Assembly (NCBI RefSeq): GCF_900112155.1
Contig: NZ_FOKQ01000012.1
Location: 44,555 to 108,554, forward strand
Reading direction: 5' to 3'
Source: Hominimerdicola alba
Lineage (GTDB): Bacteria; Bacillota; Clostridia; Oscillospirales; Ruminococcaceae
Length of the DNA stretch: 64,000 nucleotides
The translations under genes and the position numbers were made by a program. Each line of letters opens with the position of its first letter. Positions within the stretch are counted from its first letter, which is position 1. The notes under the pieces were generated by a model. It did no database searches. It worked only from the letters and a program-made list of their open reading frames with translations, and was not told the DNA's origin. Shown one piece after another: positions 8,780-17,215 of the stretch.

Positions 8780-10270
8780 TTATTTCATAACGCTCCTGCC
8801 CACAGCATTTTTCCATCCGCTTATGAGTTCGTCGCGTTTGTTTTCAGCCATAGCAGGGATAAATTCGCGGAATTTCTGGGATACGCGGTTGAGTTCCTCG
8901 CGGCTTTCCCAGAAACCGCAGTGAAGTCCTGCAAGGAATGCAGCGCCTGTGGCGGTGGATTCAACGTTGCGGGGACGGATTATGCTTCTGCCCAGGATAT
9001 CAGCCTGAAACTGCATGAGGAAATCGTTCTGCGAAGCGCCGCCATCGACCTTTATAAGACCGAGGGCTGAGGTGTCTTCTTCCATGGCTTTTATGACATC
9101 TGCGGTCTGGTAGGCGATGGCTTCAAGCGCCGCACGGACGATATGTGCACGGCCCGAACCTCTGGTAAGACCGCATATCACGCCGCGGGCATCGCTGTCC
9201 CAGTAGGGGGTACCAAGTCCCACAAAGGCGGGAACGAAGTATACTCCGCCGTTATCGGGAACACTTTCGGCTATGGCGGCAGTCTCCTCGGCTGTGCTGA
9301 TTATGCAAAGTTCATCACGAAGCCATTTTATCACTGCTCCCGACACGAAAACAGAGCCTTCCAGCGCATAGGTGACTTTTCCGCCCATGCCCCACGCGAT
9401 GGTTGTCAGCAGTCCGTTGGCGCTCTCGACACATTCGTTGCCTGTATTCATCAGCAGGAATCCACCTGTGCCGTAGGTGTTCTTTACATCACCTTTAAGG
9501 AAACAGCACTGTCCGAAAAGTGCCGCCTGCTGATCGCCTGCACAGCCGCAGATGGGTATCTCAGCTCCTATCAGCGACTTATCGGTAGTGCCGAAATCTC
9601 CCGAGGAATCCCTTACATCGGGGAGGATATTTTCGGGTATGCCGAGAAGACCAAGTATCTCCTTATCCCATTCGAGGGTGTGGATATTGAACAGCATAGT
9701 ACGTGAAGCATTTGTGTAATCGGTAGCATGGACTTTTCTGCCTGTGAGGTTCCATATCAGCCATGTATCCACCGTGCCGAAGAGAAGTTCGCCCCGCTGT
9801 GCCCTTTCGCGCACACCATCAACGTTATCGAATATCCACTTTATCTTCGTTGCTGAAAAATATGGGTCGATGAGCAGACCTGTTTTGCTGCGGAAGAATT
9901 TTCCAAGCCCCTGTTCGGTGAAGTGGGTGCAGGTCGATGCGGTGCGGCGGCACTGCCATACTATGGCATTATAGACGGGCTCTCCGGTGTTTTTATCCCA
10001 TATCATGGTGGTCTCGCGCTGGTTGGTCACGCCGATGGCGGCTATCTCGGAGATATCCTCACCCTTTGATGTGAGGTAAGCTGTGCAGTCATTAACGGCG
10101 CGAAGCTGAGAATCAAGGATATCCCTGGGGTCGTGCTCCACCCAGCCTGCTTTCGGGAATATCTGTGGAAATTCGTACTGTGCCGAGAAAACCTTTTCGC
10201 CTTTTCTGTCAAAAAGCACGGCGCGTGAAGAAGTTGTACCCTGATCGAGGGAAAGTATATATTTTTTCAT
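8780..10270 (-). CDS. glpK: Glycerol kinase
   Basis: Phosphorylates glycerol to sn-glycerol 3-phosphate with ATP. The 496-residue protein starts with the FGGY-family phosphate loop ([14 protein letters not shown], residues 4-17), contains the conserved [10 protein letters not shown] and the C-terminal ATP-binding motifs ([18 protein letters not shown]), and has the family's usual length of about 500 residues. The ATG at 10270 has AAAGGAT 7 bases upstream; a start 9 bases earlier is less well placed. It has its own promoter and no glpF or glpD neighbour in the window, so glycerol uptake and oxidation must be encoded elsewhere. Confidence 0.97.
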   Translation of the reverse strand: MKKYILSLDQGTTSSRAVLFDRKGEKVFSAQYEFPQIFPKAGWVEHDPRDILDSQLRAVNDCTAYLTSKGEDISEIAAIGVTNQRETTMIWDKNTGEPVYNAIVWQCRRTASTCTHFTEQGLGKFFRSKTGLLIDPYFSATKIKWIFDNVDGVRERAQRGELLFGTVDTWLIWNLTGRKVHATDYTNASRTMLFNIHTLEWDKEILGLLGIPENILPDVRDSSGDFGTTDKSLIGAEIPICGCAGDQQAALFGQCCFLKGDVKNTYGTGGFLLMNTGNECVESANGLLTTIAWGMGGKVTYALEGSVFVSGAVIKWLRDELCIISTAEETAAIAESVPDNGGVYFVPAFVGLGTPYWDSDARGVICGLTRGSGRAHIVRAALEAIAYQTADVIKAMEEDTSALGLIKVDGGASQNDFLMQFQADILGRSIIRPRNVESTATGAAFLAGLHCGFWESREELNRVSQKFREFIPAMAENKRDELISGWKNAVGRSVMK

Positions 10271-10311
10271 GATAATCATCCTTTCGTTTTACGTTTTGAA
10301 ACCTTTTGTAT

Positions 10312-10340
10312 ATGATACTACCAAAAACCGAAGTTGTCAA
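10312..10340 (-). promoter_or_regulatory. Promoter of glpK
   Basis: Minus strand: TTGACA (10340-10335), 17-base spacer, TATCAT (10317-10312), about 42 bases before the glpK start codon. Confidence 0.75.
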
Positions 10341-10411
10341 CCGCGGTCTTTGTTTGATGTTTATAATTAAAATCTGTTTGCAGCTGCCGAAAAGTATTGT
10401 GCGTCCTAAAT

Positions 10412-10582
10412 TTATGAGCCCGCGGAGATGCTTGCAGTAAACAGCGATATACGACTCACGCGGGTATTGTCAAGATGCTGAGTTGAACCCGTCTTATGCA
10501 GTATAACACGCCGCCTCATATCCTCGTAGTCATAGTCGGCGGCTGCCTGCCATCGTGCGCACAGGTCGGGTGAATATGTTTT
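10412..10582 (-). pseudogene. Possible 3' gene remnant (57 codons, no start)
   Basis: The gap between glpK and the Dabb gene contains an open minus-strand frame of 57 codons ending in TAA at 10412. Its translation looks protein-like (SPDLCARWQAAADYDYEDM, later KTGSTQHLDNTRVSR) and has GC-richer, coding-like codon use compared with the AT-rich flanks, but there is no start codon or ribosome site and the frame is closed by TGA at 10583-10585. I do not recognise the family. It may be the tail of a deleted gene. The rest of the 590-base gap holds the glpK promoter, a hairpin and the Dabb promoter. Confidence 0.35.
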
Positions 10583-10604
10583 TCACTATAAGTGATCTTA
10601 GCGG

Positions 10605-10632
10605 AAGAGTTGTACGTTTTTGTACAACTCTT
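10605..10632. repeat. Perfect 11-bp hairpin in glpK/Dabb intergenic region
   Basis: AAGAGTTGTAC (10605-10615) and GTACAACTCTT (10622-10632) are exact inverted repeats around GTTTTT. No T-run follows on either strand, so it could be an operator or RNA hairpin instead of a terminator. Confidence 0.6.
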
Positions 10633-10805
10633 GCAGAAATATGTCCGAGTTAAATCAAAAAACAGTTGTTTGCACAGCGTAACAGGTTAGTATATGGGCA
10701 GTTACCACATATAATTAATGGTAAATTATAGGAGATCGACAGAGAAGTTCATTCGCAAAAGAGATCTGTTTCAGGGTAAAAAAACGGACTTATGCTTTTT
10801 GGGGC

Positions 10806-10834
10806 TTTACATTTGCATTATCAGGTGTTATAAT
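10806..10834 (+). promoter_or_regulatory. Promoter of the Dabb-radA unit
   Basis: TTTACA (10806-10811), 17-base spacer and TATAAT (10829-10834), about 32 bases before the Dabb start codon. Confidence 0.8.
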
Positions 10835-10866
10835 GGTTGCAGTAATGATCTGAGGAGGTCAAAAAA

Positions 10867-11157
10867 ATGATAAGACATATTTGTATGTTCAAACTGAAAA
10901 ACGAGAACAAGGACGCACTTATAAAGGAATTTCTGGAGAGGGCTGAGAATCTGAAAACTATCCCTCAGCTGAAAAGATATGAGGTAGTTTACAACGACAA
11001 GAGAACTCCCAACAGCAACTATGATGTTTCGCTGATCTTCGATTTTGACAACGTTGAAGACCTGAACGCTTATCAGACTTCACCCACACACATCGAATTC
11101 GGCGGCTTTGTTGCCACCGTCAAGGAAGAAAGAGCCTGCATCGACTACGAATTCTGA
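10867..11157 (+). CDS. Dabb-family (stress-responsive alpha/beta barrel) protein
   Basis: A 96-residue single-domain protein starting MIRHICMFKLKNENKD, with the ferredoxin-like beta-alpha-beta pattern of the Dabb family and the characteristic late segment YQTSPTHIEFGGFV. Dabb domains form dimeric barrels; some are oxygenases or cyclases, many have no known role. GAGGAGG lies 8 bases before the ATG. The radA start lies 8 bases after its stop, so the two are almost certainly co-transcribed. There is no catalytic residue from which to propose a reaction. Confidence 0.85.
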   Translation: MIRHICMFKLKNENKDALIKEFLERAENLKTIPQLKRYEVVYNDKRTPNSNYDVSLIFDFDNVEDLNAYQTSPTHIEFGGFVATVKEERACIDYEF

Positions 11158-11165
11158 GGTGAGTG

Positions 11166-12542
11166 ATGGCTAAGGCGAAAAGCGCGTATGTATGCTCAAA
11201 CTGCGGTTTTGAGGCAAGCAAGTGGAACGGCAAATGTCCCGAGTGCGGCGAGTGGAACACCTTTGAAGAGGTTGAGATACAGGTATCGGCGAGAACTGCG
11301 GGCAAAGGCAGGGCTTCGGCGGTAAAGGATATCTCGGACAGCATCCTGAATATCGGTGCTGTTGATGCCAGCACACGGGAGATACGCTATGACACAGGCA
11401 TGAAAGAGCTCAACAGAGTGCTGGGCGGCGGGCTTGTAAAGGGTTCGCTGGTGCTTCTGGGCGGCGAGCCAGGCATAGGCAAATCCACCATGCTTTTGCA
11501 GATTTGCCAGACCATGGGTGACGACCACACCATACTTTATGTATCGGGTGAGGAATCCGCAAGGCAGATAAAACTGAGAGCTGACAGGCTCGGTGTGGAC
11601 AATGAGAACCTCTACCTGCTTGCCGAGACCGACGCTGAGAGCATATGCGCGGCGATAGTCAAGGAAAAGCCCGAGATAGTCATAATCGACTCCATACAGA
11701 CCATGAGCATAAGCGGCATATCCTCGGCACAGGGCTCGGTAACTCAGGTGCGTGAGTGTACAAATATGTTCATGAGGACGGCGAAATCCGAGGAGATACC
11801 TATATTTATAGTAGGTCACGTCAACAAGGACGGCGCAATAGCAGGTCCTAAGGTAATGGAGCATATCGTTGACTGCGTGCTGTACTTTGAGGGTCAGCGG
11901 AACATGACTTACAGGATACTCCGTGCGGTAAAAAACCGTTTCGGTTCCACCAATGAGATAGGCGTTTTTGAAATGGCTGACGGTGGTCTTGTGGAAGTGG
12001 ACAACCCTTCGATGCTGATGCTTGAGGGCAGACCGCTGAACGTTTCGGGAAGCTGTGTTGCCTGTGTTATGGAGGGCTCACGTCCGATAATGGCGGAAGT
12101 TCAGGCGCTGATATCAAAGAGCAGCACCTCTCAGCCGCGACGGACGGCTACGGGCTTTGATTACTACAGGATGTCGATAATACTGGCGGTGCTGGAAAAG
12201 CGGCTGGGATATTTCTTCGGCGGACTGGACGTATTTATTAATATAGTAGGCGGACTGAAGCTGGACGACACAGCGGCAGACCTTACGGTAGCTATGGCAC
12301 TGTATTCAAGCGTGACTGACAAAGTGGTTGATGATAAGACCATCGCGCTGGGCGAGATAGGTCTGGGCGGAGAGCTGAGGAACATCACCCACGCAGAGCA
12401 GCGAATTCAGGAAGCCGAGAGAATGGGCTTCGAGAAGTGCATAATCCCCTATTATGCGGCTAAGAAGATAAACACCGCAAAGTACGGAATAAAAGTCATC
12501 GGTGCAAAGTCGATAAAGGACGCTTTCAAGGAGCTTGGATAG
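11166..12542 (+). CDS. radA: DNA repair protein RadA
   Basis: RadA is a RecA-like ATPase that promotes branch migration of recombination intermediates. The 458-residue protein has an N-terminal four-cysteine zinc finger (C10, C13, C24, C27), Walker A GGEPGIGKST (about 100), the RadA-specific KNRFGSTNE motif (about 255) and a C-terminal Lon-like domain (FINIVGGLKLDDTAADL onward). Length is normal. Start: the ATG at 11166 is preferred over the overlapping GTG at 11163 because GAGGTG is 5 bases before it. It is expressed with the upstream Dabb gene. Confidence 0.97.
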   Translation: MAKAKSAYVCSNCGFEASKWNGKCPECGEWNTFEEVEIQVSARTAGKGRASAVKDISDSILNIGAVDASTREIRYDTGMKELNRVLGGGLVKGSLVLLGGEPGIGKSTMLLQICQTMGDDHTILYVSGEESARQIKLRADRLGVDNENLYLLAETDAESICAAIVKEKPEIVIIDSIQTMSISGISSAQGSVTQVRECTNMFMRTAKSEEIPIFIVGHVNKDGAIAGPKVMEHIVDCVLYFEGQRNMTYRILRAVKNRFGSTNEIGVFEMADGGLVEVDNPSMLMLEGRPLNVSGSCVACVMEGSRPIMAEVQALISKSSTSQPRRTATGFDYYRMSIILAVLEKRLGYFFGGLDVFINIVGGLKLDDTAADLTVAMALYSSVTDKVVDDKTIALGEIGLGGELRNITHAEQRIQEAERMGFEKCIIPYYAAKKINTAKYGIKVIGAKSIKDAFKELG

Positions 12543-12576
12543 AGATGTAAATTTTTTGTTAATCTCAGAAGATGTA

Positions 12577-12605
12577 TTGACTTTTATAGGGAAGTATGGT
12601 ATGAT
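12577..12605 (+). promoter_or_regulatory. Promoter of the rplU-prp-rpmA operon
   Basis: TTGACT (12577-12582), 17-base spacer, TATGAT (12600-12605). It leaves a leader of about 88 bases before rplU. Confidence 0.8.
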
Positions 12606-12611
12606 AATAAA

Positions 12612-12700
12612 GCCGCATATTCACGGTTTCTTTAAGTGTGTCATGACGAAGTCGTGCTCCACCGTGCGTAGCGAGTTCATGTAAAGGCAGGTGCATATAG
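12612..12700 (+). ncRNA. Structured leader of rplU (probable L21 leader)
   Basis: Between the promoter and the rplU start the transcript can fold: CACGGT (12621-12626) pairs with ACCGTG (12661-12666), enclosing a second hairpin CATGAC/GTCGTG around GAA. Firmicutes L21 operons commonly carry such an autoregulatory leader. I assign it by position and by visible pairing; a covariance-model hit to the L21 leader family would confirm it. Confidence 0.6.
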
Positions 12701-13012
12701 ATGTACGCAGTAATTGAAACAGGCGGAAAGCAGTATCAGGTAAAGGCAGGCGACGAGCTCTACATCGAGAAGCTCAGCGTTAATGCAGACGAGAGCGTTA
12801 CTTTTGACAAGGTAATGGCAGTTGGTTCTGATGCAGGTATCAAGGTTGGTGCTCCTTATGTTGAGGGTGCTACCGTATCCGCAAAGGTAGTCAAGAACGG
12901 CAAGGCTAAGAAGATCACAGTCTTCACCTACAAGCCCAAGAAGGGTGAGAAGAGGAAGATGGGTCACAGACAGCCCTACACAAAGGTAGTTATCGAAGCT
13001 ATCAACGCATAA
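12701..13012 (+). CDS. rplU: 50S ribosomal protein L21
   Basis: A 103-residue protein with the complete L21 sequence: [20 protein letters not shown] at the start and the C-terminal [20 protein letters not shown] motif. It binds 23S rRNA. It is the first gene of the classic Firmicutes L21-Prp-L27 operon and is followed after 14 bases by prp. Confidence 0.99.
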   Translation: MYAVIETGGKQYQVKAGDELYIEKLSVNADESVTFDKVMAVGSDAGIKVGAPYVEGATVSAKVVKNGKAKKITVFTYKPKKGEKRKMGHRQPYTKVVIEAINA

Positions 13013-13026
13013 TTTGTGATGGTCGA

Positions 13027-13338
13027 ATGATCGCCGCAGATTTTTTCAGGAATGAGAGCGATATGCTCACAGGTTTTCGCGTTACGGGTCATGCAGGCTT
13101 AGCTGATTTCGGTTATGACGTTTGCTGTGCAAGCGTATCTTCCGCCGTTATGATGACGGCTAATACCATCACTGAGGCTTTCAAGCTGGAAGCTGATGTT
13201 GAGGTCGGGGAGAACGAGATCAGGCTTGACATGAAAATACCCGATGAGAACGCGGACAAGGTAATAATGGGACTTCTGATCCATCTGTATAATCTGAGGG
13301 ACGAATTTCCGGGGCATATCAAGCTGAAGGTCGGCTGA
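13027..13338 (+). CDS. prp: Ribosomal-processing cysteine protease Prp
   Basis: Prp removes the N-terminal extension of ribosomal protein L27. The 103-residue protein carries the catalytic pair at the positions seen in the family, His22 in GFRVTGHAG and Cys34 in GYDVCCASVSS. It lies between rplU and rpmA as in other Firmicutes, and the rpmA product in this window has the matching cleavage motif. The ribosome-binding site before the ATG is weak, so translation may depend on coupling to rplU. Confidence 0.95.
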   Translation: MIAADFFRNESDMLTGFRVTGHAGLADFGYDVCCASVSSAVMMTANTITEAFKLEADVEVGENEIRLDMKIPDENADKVIMGLLIHLYNLRDEFPGHIKLKVG

Positions 13339-13376
13339 GGCTGACTGTATCACGTTACATGGAGGTGTGATCTCAA

Positions 13377-13658
13377 ATGATAAAGATATCAATGCAGTAT
13401 TTCGCTCATAAAAAGGGTATGGGTTCTACCAAGAACGGCCGTGAGTCCGAGTCCAAGAGACTTGGTGTGAAGAGAGCTGACGGACAGTTCGTACTGGCAG
13501 GCAACATTCTTGTTCGCCAGAGAGGTACTCACATTCACCCCGGTGAGAATGTTAAGCGTGGTTCTGATGACACTCTGTTCGCTACCAGCGACGGTGTTGT
13601 AAGATTTGAAAGAATGGGTAAGGACCGTAAGAAGGTTTCTGTTTATCCTCAGGCTTAA
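13377..13658 (+). CDS. rpmA: 50S ribosomal protein L27 (with cleavable N-terminal extension)
   Basis: A 93-residue L27 with the standard core ([19 protein letters not shown]). The first ten residues, [10 protein letters not shown], precede HKKG; this matches the Firmicutes extension that is cut after Phe-Ala by Prp, so mature L27 should start at His11. GGAGGTG lies upstream of the ATG. The operon ends at the terminator at 13671. Confidence 0.98.
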   Translation: MIKISMQYFAHKKGMGSTKNGRESESKRLGVKRADGQFVLAGNILVRQRGTHIHPGENVKRGSDDTLFATSDGVVRFERMGKDRKKVSVYPQA

Positions 13659-13670
13659 TTGCGAAAAGAC

Positions 13671-13703
13671 AGACCCTGAGCTTACTTTGCTCGGGGTCTT
13701 TTT
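13671..13703 (+). terminator. Terminator of the rplU-prp-rpmA operon
   Basis: AGACCCTGAGC (13671-13681) pairs with GCTCGGGGTCT (13689-13699), followed by a run of T. Confidence 0.9.
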
Positions 13704-13823
13704 ATAAGAGAGAAAAAGACAAAAGAAACAACAAAGGCGTATATGGGTGCTAAAAACATAGAACATCACCCCTATGCCATCATTCAAAATTCAAACAACT
13801 GATGTTTTTTGAGGACGACAAAA

Positions 13824-14582
13824 ATGAATAACAATCAAAATGTCAACAAAGAGATGAGCAGGTCTTTTGGTAAGTTCGGACTGGTAGTTATCTGCTTGAC
13901 CCTCGCAGTTTTTCTGTATAAAACAATGTTTGGCTACACAAAAGTCAAGATGTACGAAACCTATGACAACTGTACTGTAACCACCCATTCAAAGGTTCTC
14001 AGGGATTCGGACGGGGACAGGATAACCAAGTATTATGTAAAGGTAGTTCGTGAAGATCCCGGCTATGTCAGCGGTGCGGTTAAGGAAACCAAAAAAGAAA
14101 CACAGCAAAAAGACAGCAGGATGAAAGTCAATATAACTTACCGTGATGATGAAAACGATAAAGACAGCGACGGCACTGCCGAGCTGTTTTCGGAATCTGT
14201 TCCCTACGAATACTACAAGCTTTTCAGAAATTACAAAAGCTCAAGAGTTACGATGTATACCACCGACTGGGGCAGGCACTATCCCGTTTCGCGGGTGGGC
14301 TGTGACAAGACTAAAGCCGAGCGTGAATACAGAAAGCTCGACCCGCCGTTATTCACCTGGATGGTGCTGGGATTTTTCGGATTTATCGGGATAATGAGTA
14401 TGTCACTTAGTCTGAAGTCAAAGAGTGTTGCTGACAATTACAGCGGCGACAGGGTATACGAATCCCATTTTGAATTTTCAAATACGGAGGACGCACTTGT
14501 AGGTATGGCACACGCAAGGATACAGCGTGAAAAGGACGAAGAGCGTCGGCGCAGAGAACGCAGGGACAGAAATATTTACTGA
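13824..14582 (+). CDS. Unknown two-helix membrane protein
   Basis: A 252-residue protein with membrane helices near residues 22-40 and 178-198 flanking a charged extracytoplasmic part of about 140 residues rich in Asp, Lys and Thr, and a strongly basic C-terminal tail (RREREERRDR-like composition). I do not recognise the family; the layout recalls the DUF3592-like protein at 5200-5844 but the central motif is missing. ATG at 13824 follows GAGGA by about 9 bases; the in-frame TTG at 13809 has no ribosome site. It lies between the L27 terminator and obgE. Confidence 0.65.
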   Translation: MNNNQNVNKEMSRSFGKFGLVVICLTLAVFLYKTMFGYTKVKMYETYDNCTVTTHSKVLRDSDGDRITKYYVKVVREDPGYVSGAVKETKKETQQKDSRMKVNITYRDDENDKDSDGTAELFSESVPYEYYKLFRNYKSSRVTMYTTDWGRHYPVSRVGCDKTKAEREYRKLDPPLFTWMVLGFFGFIGIMSMSLSLKSKSVADNYSGDRVYESHFEFSNTEDALVGMAHARIQREKDEERRRRERRDRNIY

Positions 14583-14643
14583 AAGCTCATCTGATATGTT
14601 TTATAATAATAGAAATTATCGGTACTGATAAGGAGGTCGGAGA

Positions 14644-15921
14644 ATGTTCGTCGATCAGGCAAAAATCTATATCAAAGCAGGCGACGGCGGCGATGGTGCG
14701 GTATCGTTCCACCGTGAGAAATATGTCGCAGCAGGCGGTCCCGACGGAGGCGACGGCGGAAAAGGCGGCGATATCATCTTTAAGGTCGATGACAACATCT
14801 CGAACCTTATTGATTTCAGATACAAGAAAAAATATGTGGCTGAAAAGGGGCAGAACGGCGGCGCAAAGAATTCCTACGGAAGAAGCGCTCCTGACCTTTT
14901 GATTAAAGTTCCGAGAGGTACGGTCATCAAGGACGCTGATACGGGCAGGATCCTGGCTGATATGTCCTCTGATGAACCTGTCACTGTCGCACACGGCGGC
15001 AAGGGCGGAAGAGGTAATGCTCATTTTGCAACCTCAACAAGGCAGATACCCAGATTCGCAAAGCCTGGTTTCAGGGGCGAGGAATTCAATATCAGGCTGG
15101 AGCTGAAGCTTCTGGCGGACGTTGGTCTGGTGGGATTCCCCAATGTTGGCAAATCTACGCTGATATCCGTAGTTTCAGCGGCTAAGCCTAAGATCGCCAA
15201 CTACCACTTCACCACACTTGTACCCGTGCTGGGCGTTGTTAAGGTCGGTGAGGAAAGGTCATTCGTTATGGCTGATATCCCGGGACTTATCGAGGGCGCA
15301 AGCGAAGGCATCGGTCTGGGACATGAGTTCCTCAGACACGTTGAAAGATGCAGGCTGATAGTCCATGTGGTAGATGTTTCAGGTATCGAGGGTCGTGACC
15401 CCATCGAGGACTTTGAAGCCATAAACAAAGAGCTTGCTAATTTTTCGGAGGAACTGGCAGCAGCTCCGCAGATAGTTGCGGCAAACAAGACCGATATGGC
15501 TACCCCCGAGCAGATAGCAAGATTCAAGGAATACATCGAAAAGCAGGAGCTCCCCTATTACGAGATATCTGCTGCCACCACAAAGGGCACTCAGGAACTC
15601 ATATACGGCATAAACGAAAAGCTTGCAGAGCTCCCGCCTGTTAAAAGATTTGAAGCACAGCCCCTCACCCGTGAGGAAGTTGAGAGGAAGAATACCAACA
15701 ACCGCGAATTCTCCATCACGGTGGAAGACGGTGTTTACTTCGTCGAGGCGGACTGGCTTTACGATATCCTCAGAGTTGCGGATATGGACGATTACTCATC
15801 CCTGCAGTACTTCCAGAACGTTCTGGTATCCAGCGGCATAATCAGAAAACTGGAAGCTATGGGCATTCAGGAGGGCGACACTGTTGCTGTGTTCGACTTC
15901 GAGTTTGAGTACATCCCATAA
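14644..15921 (+). CDS. obgE: Obg family GTPase (ObgE/CgtA)
   Basis: An essential GTPase linked to 50S ribosome assembly and the stringent response. The 425 residues comprise the glycine-rich Obg fold (1-158; repeated GGDGG-type turns), the G domain with G1 GFPNVGKST (about 165), G3 DIPGLIEGAS (about 212) and G4 NKTD (about 281), and the C-terminal OCT domain (about 345-425). AAGGAGG precedes the ATG. A weak -10 TATAAT lies at 14602. It is followed closely by mrnC and yebC, with only 11 and 5 bases between them, suggesting one transcript. Confidence 0.98.
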   Translation: MFVDQAKIYIKAGDGGDGAVSFHREKYVAAGGPDGGDGGKGGDIIFKVDDNISNLIDFRYKKKYVAEKGQNGGAKNSYGRSAPDLLIKVPRGTVIKDADTGRILADMSSDEPVTVAHGGKGGRGNAHFATSTRQIPRFAKPGFRGEEFNIRLELKLLADVGLVGFPNVGKSTLISVVSAAKPKIANYHFTTLVPVLGVVKVGEERSFVMADIPGLIEGASEGIGLGHEFLRHVERCRLIVHVVDVSGIEGRDPIEDFEAINKELANFSEELAAAPQIVAANKTDMATPEQIARFKEYIEKQELPYYEISAATTKGTQELIYGINEKLAELPPVKRFEAQPLTREEVERKNTNNREFSITVEDGVYFVEADWLYDILRVADMDDYSSLQYFQNVLVSSGIIRKLEAMGIQEGDTVAVFDFEFEYIP

Positions 15922-15932
15922 AGGTGACACTG

Positions 15933-16358
15933 ATGCATATAGATATGACAGAGCGCGAGGCTAATCAGTACTCCCCTCTTGCCCTGGCTTTTCTGGGCGA
16001 TTCCGTCTATGAACAGCTGGTAAGGGAGAGGATACTTCTCGCGGCTAATATGCCCGCCCACAAGCTTCACAAGCTGGCGGTGAGCAGAGTCTGCGCTGAG
16101 TATCAGTCGGAATGTGCGCTGCTTTTACAGGAGCAGGGCGTACTTACCGAGAACGAAACTGAGGTCTTCAAGCGCGGGCGCAACACCAAAGTTAATGCAC
16201 CGAAACATTCCACAATAGCTGAATATCGCAATGCTACGGGTCTGGAATGTTTATTCGGTTATTTATATTTGACAGCACAGCATGAACGAATCGATGTGCT
16301 GTTCAGTCTTTGCTGGGAACACGGTGAGGACGAATTCAACGAAAAGATCAAGGAGTGA
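15933..16358 (+). CDS. mrnC: Mini-ribonuclease III
   Basis: MrnC is an RNase III catalytic domain without a dsRNA-binding domain; it matures 23S rRNA ends. The 141-residue protein has the RNase III signature in LALAFLGDSVYEQLVRERI (residues 15-33) and the second acidic motif near the C terminus (GLECLFGYLYL). I chose the ATG at 15933, which has AAAGGTG about 6 bases upstream, over the GTG at 15924 that overlaps that ribosome site. Its last codons contain the AAGGAG ribosome site of yebC. Confidence 0.93.
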   Translation: MHIDMTEREANQYSPLALAFLGDSVYEQLVRERILLAANMPAHKLHKLAVSRVCAEYQSECALLLQEQGVLTENETEVFKRGRNTKVNAPKHSTIAEYRNATGLECLFGYLYLTAQHERIDVLFSLCWEHGEDEFNEKIKE

Positions 16359-16363
16359 ATTTT

Positions 16364-17107
16364 ATGTCAGGACATTCAAAGTGGGAAAATATCAAGAGGA
16401 AAAAGGGTGCTACCGACGCTGCGAGAGCTAAGATATTCACCAAGATAGGCAGAGAGATAGCAGTTGTAGTTAAGATGGGCGGTCCCGACCCCGCAGGTAA
16501 TGCTAAGCTGAGAGACCTCATCGCTAAGGCTAAGGCTAACAACGTTCCCAACGACAACATCGACAGAATAATCAAGAAGGCTGCAGGCGACGGCGACAAG
16601 AACAACTACGAGTCAATGGTATACGAGGGCTACGGTCCTAACGGCGTTGCAGTTATCGTTGAGTGTCTGACAGACAACAAGAACAGAACTGCTGCCGATG
16701 TAAGAAGCTACTTCAGCAAGTTCGGCGGAAACATGGGCAACTCCGGCTGCGTATCCTATCTGTTCTCCGATGTTGGAACTGTTGTTATCGAGAACAACGG
16801 CGCTGACGAAGATAAGATCATGGACGACGTTTTCGAGGCTGGCGCTGACGACTTCAATGTTGATGACGATGTTATCGAGATAGCTTGCGGTCCCAACAAC
16901 GTTACCGCTGTAAGAGAAGCGCTGGAAGGTCTGGGCTACAAGGTACTTTCCGCTGAGGCTGACAAGGTGCCTTCCACCTACGTTACCCTGACAGATGAGG
17001 ATTCCATCAAGAAGATGGGTCTGCTTCTGGAGTATCTTGAGGACAACGACGACGTTCAGAACGTTTACCACAACTGGGAGAATATGCCCGTTGAGGAAGA
17101 AGACTGA
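16364..17107 (+). CDS. yebC: YebC/PmpR-family protein
   Basis: A 247-residue member of the YebC family starting MSGHSKWENIKRKKGATDAA and containing NVPNDNIDRIIKKAAGDGDK. The family was named for DNA-binding regulators, and some members have been linked to translation of proline-rich stretches; which applies here cannot be read from sequence. Start at 16364, 6 bases after the mrnC stop codon region with AAGGAG upstream. Last gene of the obgE unit. Confidence 0.95.
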   Translation: MSGHSKWENIKRKKGATDAARAKIFTKIGREIAVVVKMGGPDPAGNAKLRDLIAKAKANNVPNDNIDRIIKKAAGDGDKNNYESMVYEGYGPNGVAVIVECLTDNKNRTAADVRSYFSKFGGNMGNSGCVSYLFSDVGTVVIENNGADEDKIMDDVFEAGADDFNVDDDVIEIACGPNNVTAVREALEGLGYKVLSAEADKVPSTYVTLTDEDSIKKMGLLLEYLEDNDDVQNVYHNWENMPVEEED

Positions 17108-17124
17108 TAGACTTATATAAATTC

Positions 17125-17155
17125 AGCCGACAGTTTTAATACTGTCGGCTTTTTC
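17125..17155 (+). terminator. Terminator after yebC
   Basis: AGCCGACAGT (17125-17134) and ACTGTCGGCT (17141-17150) form a perfect 10-bp stem followed by TTTTC. Confidence 0.92.
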
Positions 17156-17176
17156 TTTTATCTCATAAATCCCAAA

Positions 17177-17208
17177 ACGACCGACAACGCCTTAACGTTC
17201 TCGGTCGT
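17177..17208 (-). terminator. Terminator of the WG-repeat gene
   Basis: On the minus strand ACGACCGA pairs with TCGGTCGT (17208-17201 and 17184-17177), followed by TTTTGGG. It begins 8 bases beyond the stop codon of the WG-repeat gene. Confidence 0.7.
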
Positions 17209-17215
17209 GATGTTT

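Noticed and set aside
11196..11864. Long minus-strand ORF across radA
   Set aside because: Antisense shadow of the conserved radA frame with no ribosome site and no protein-like features.
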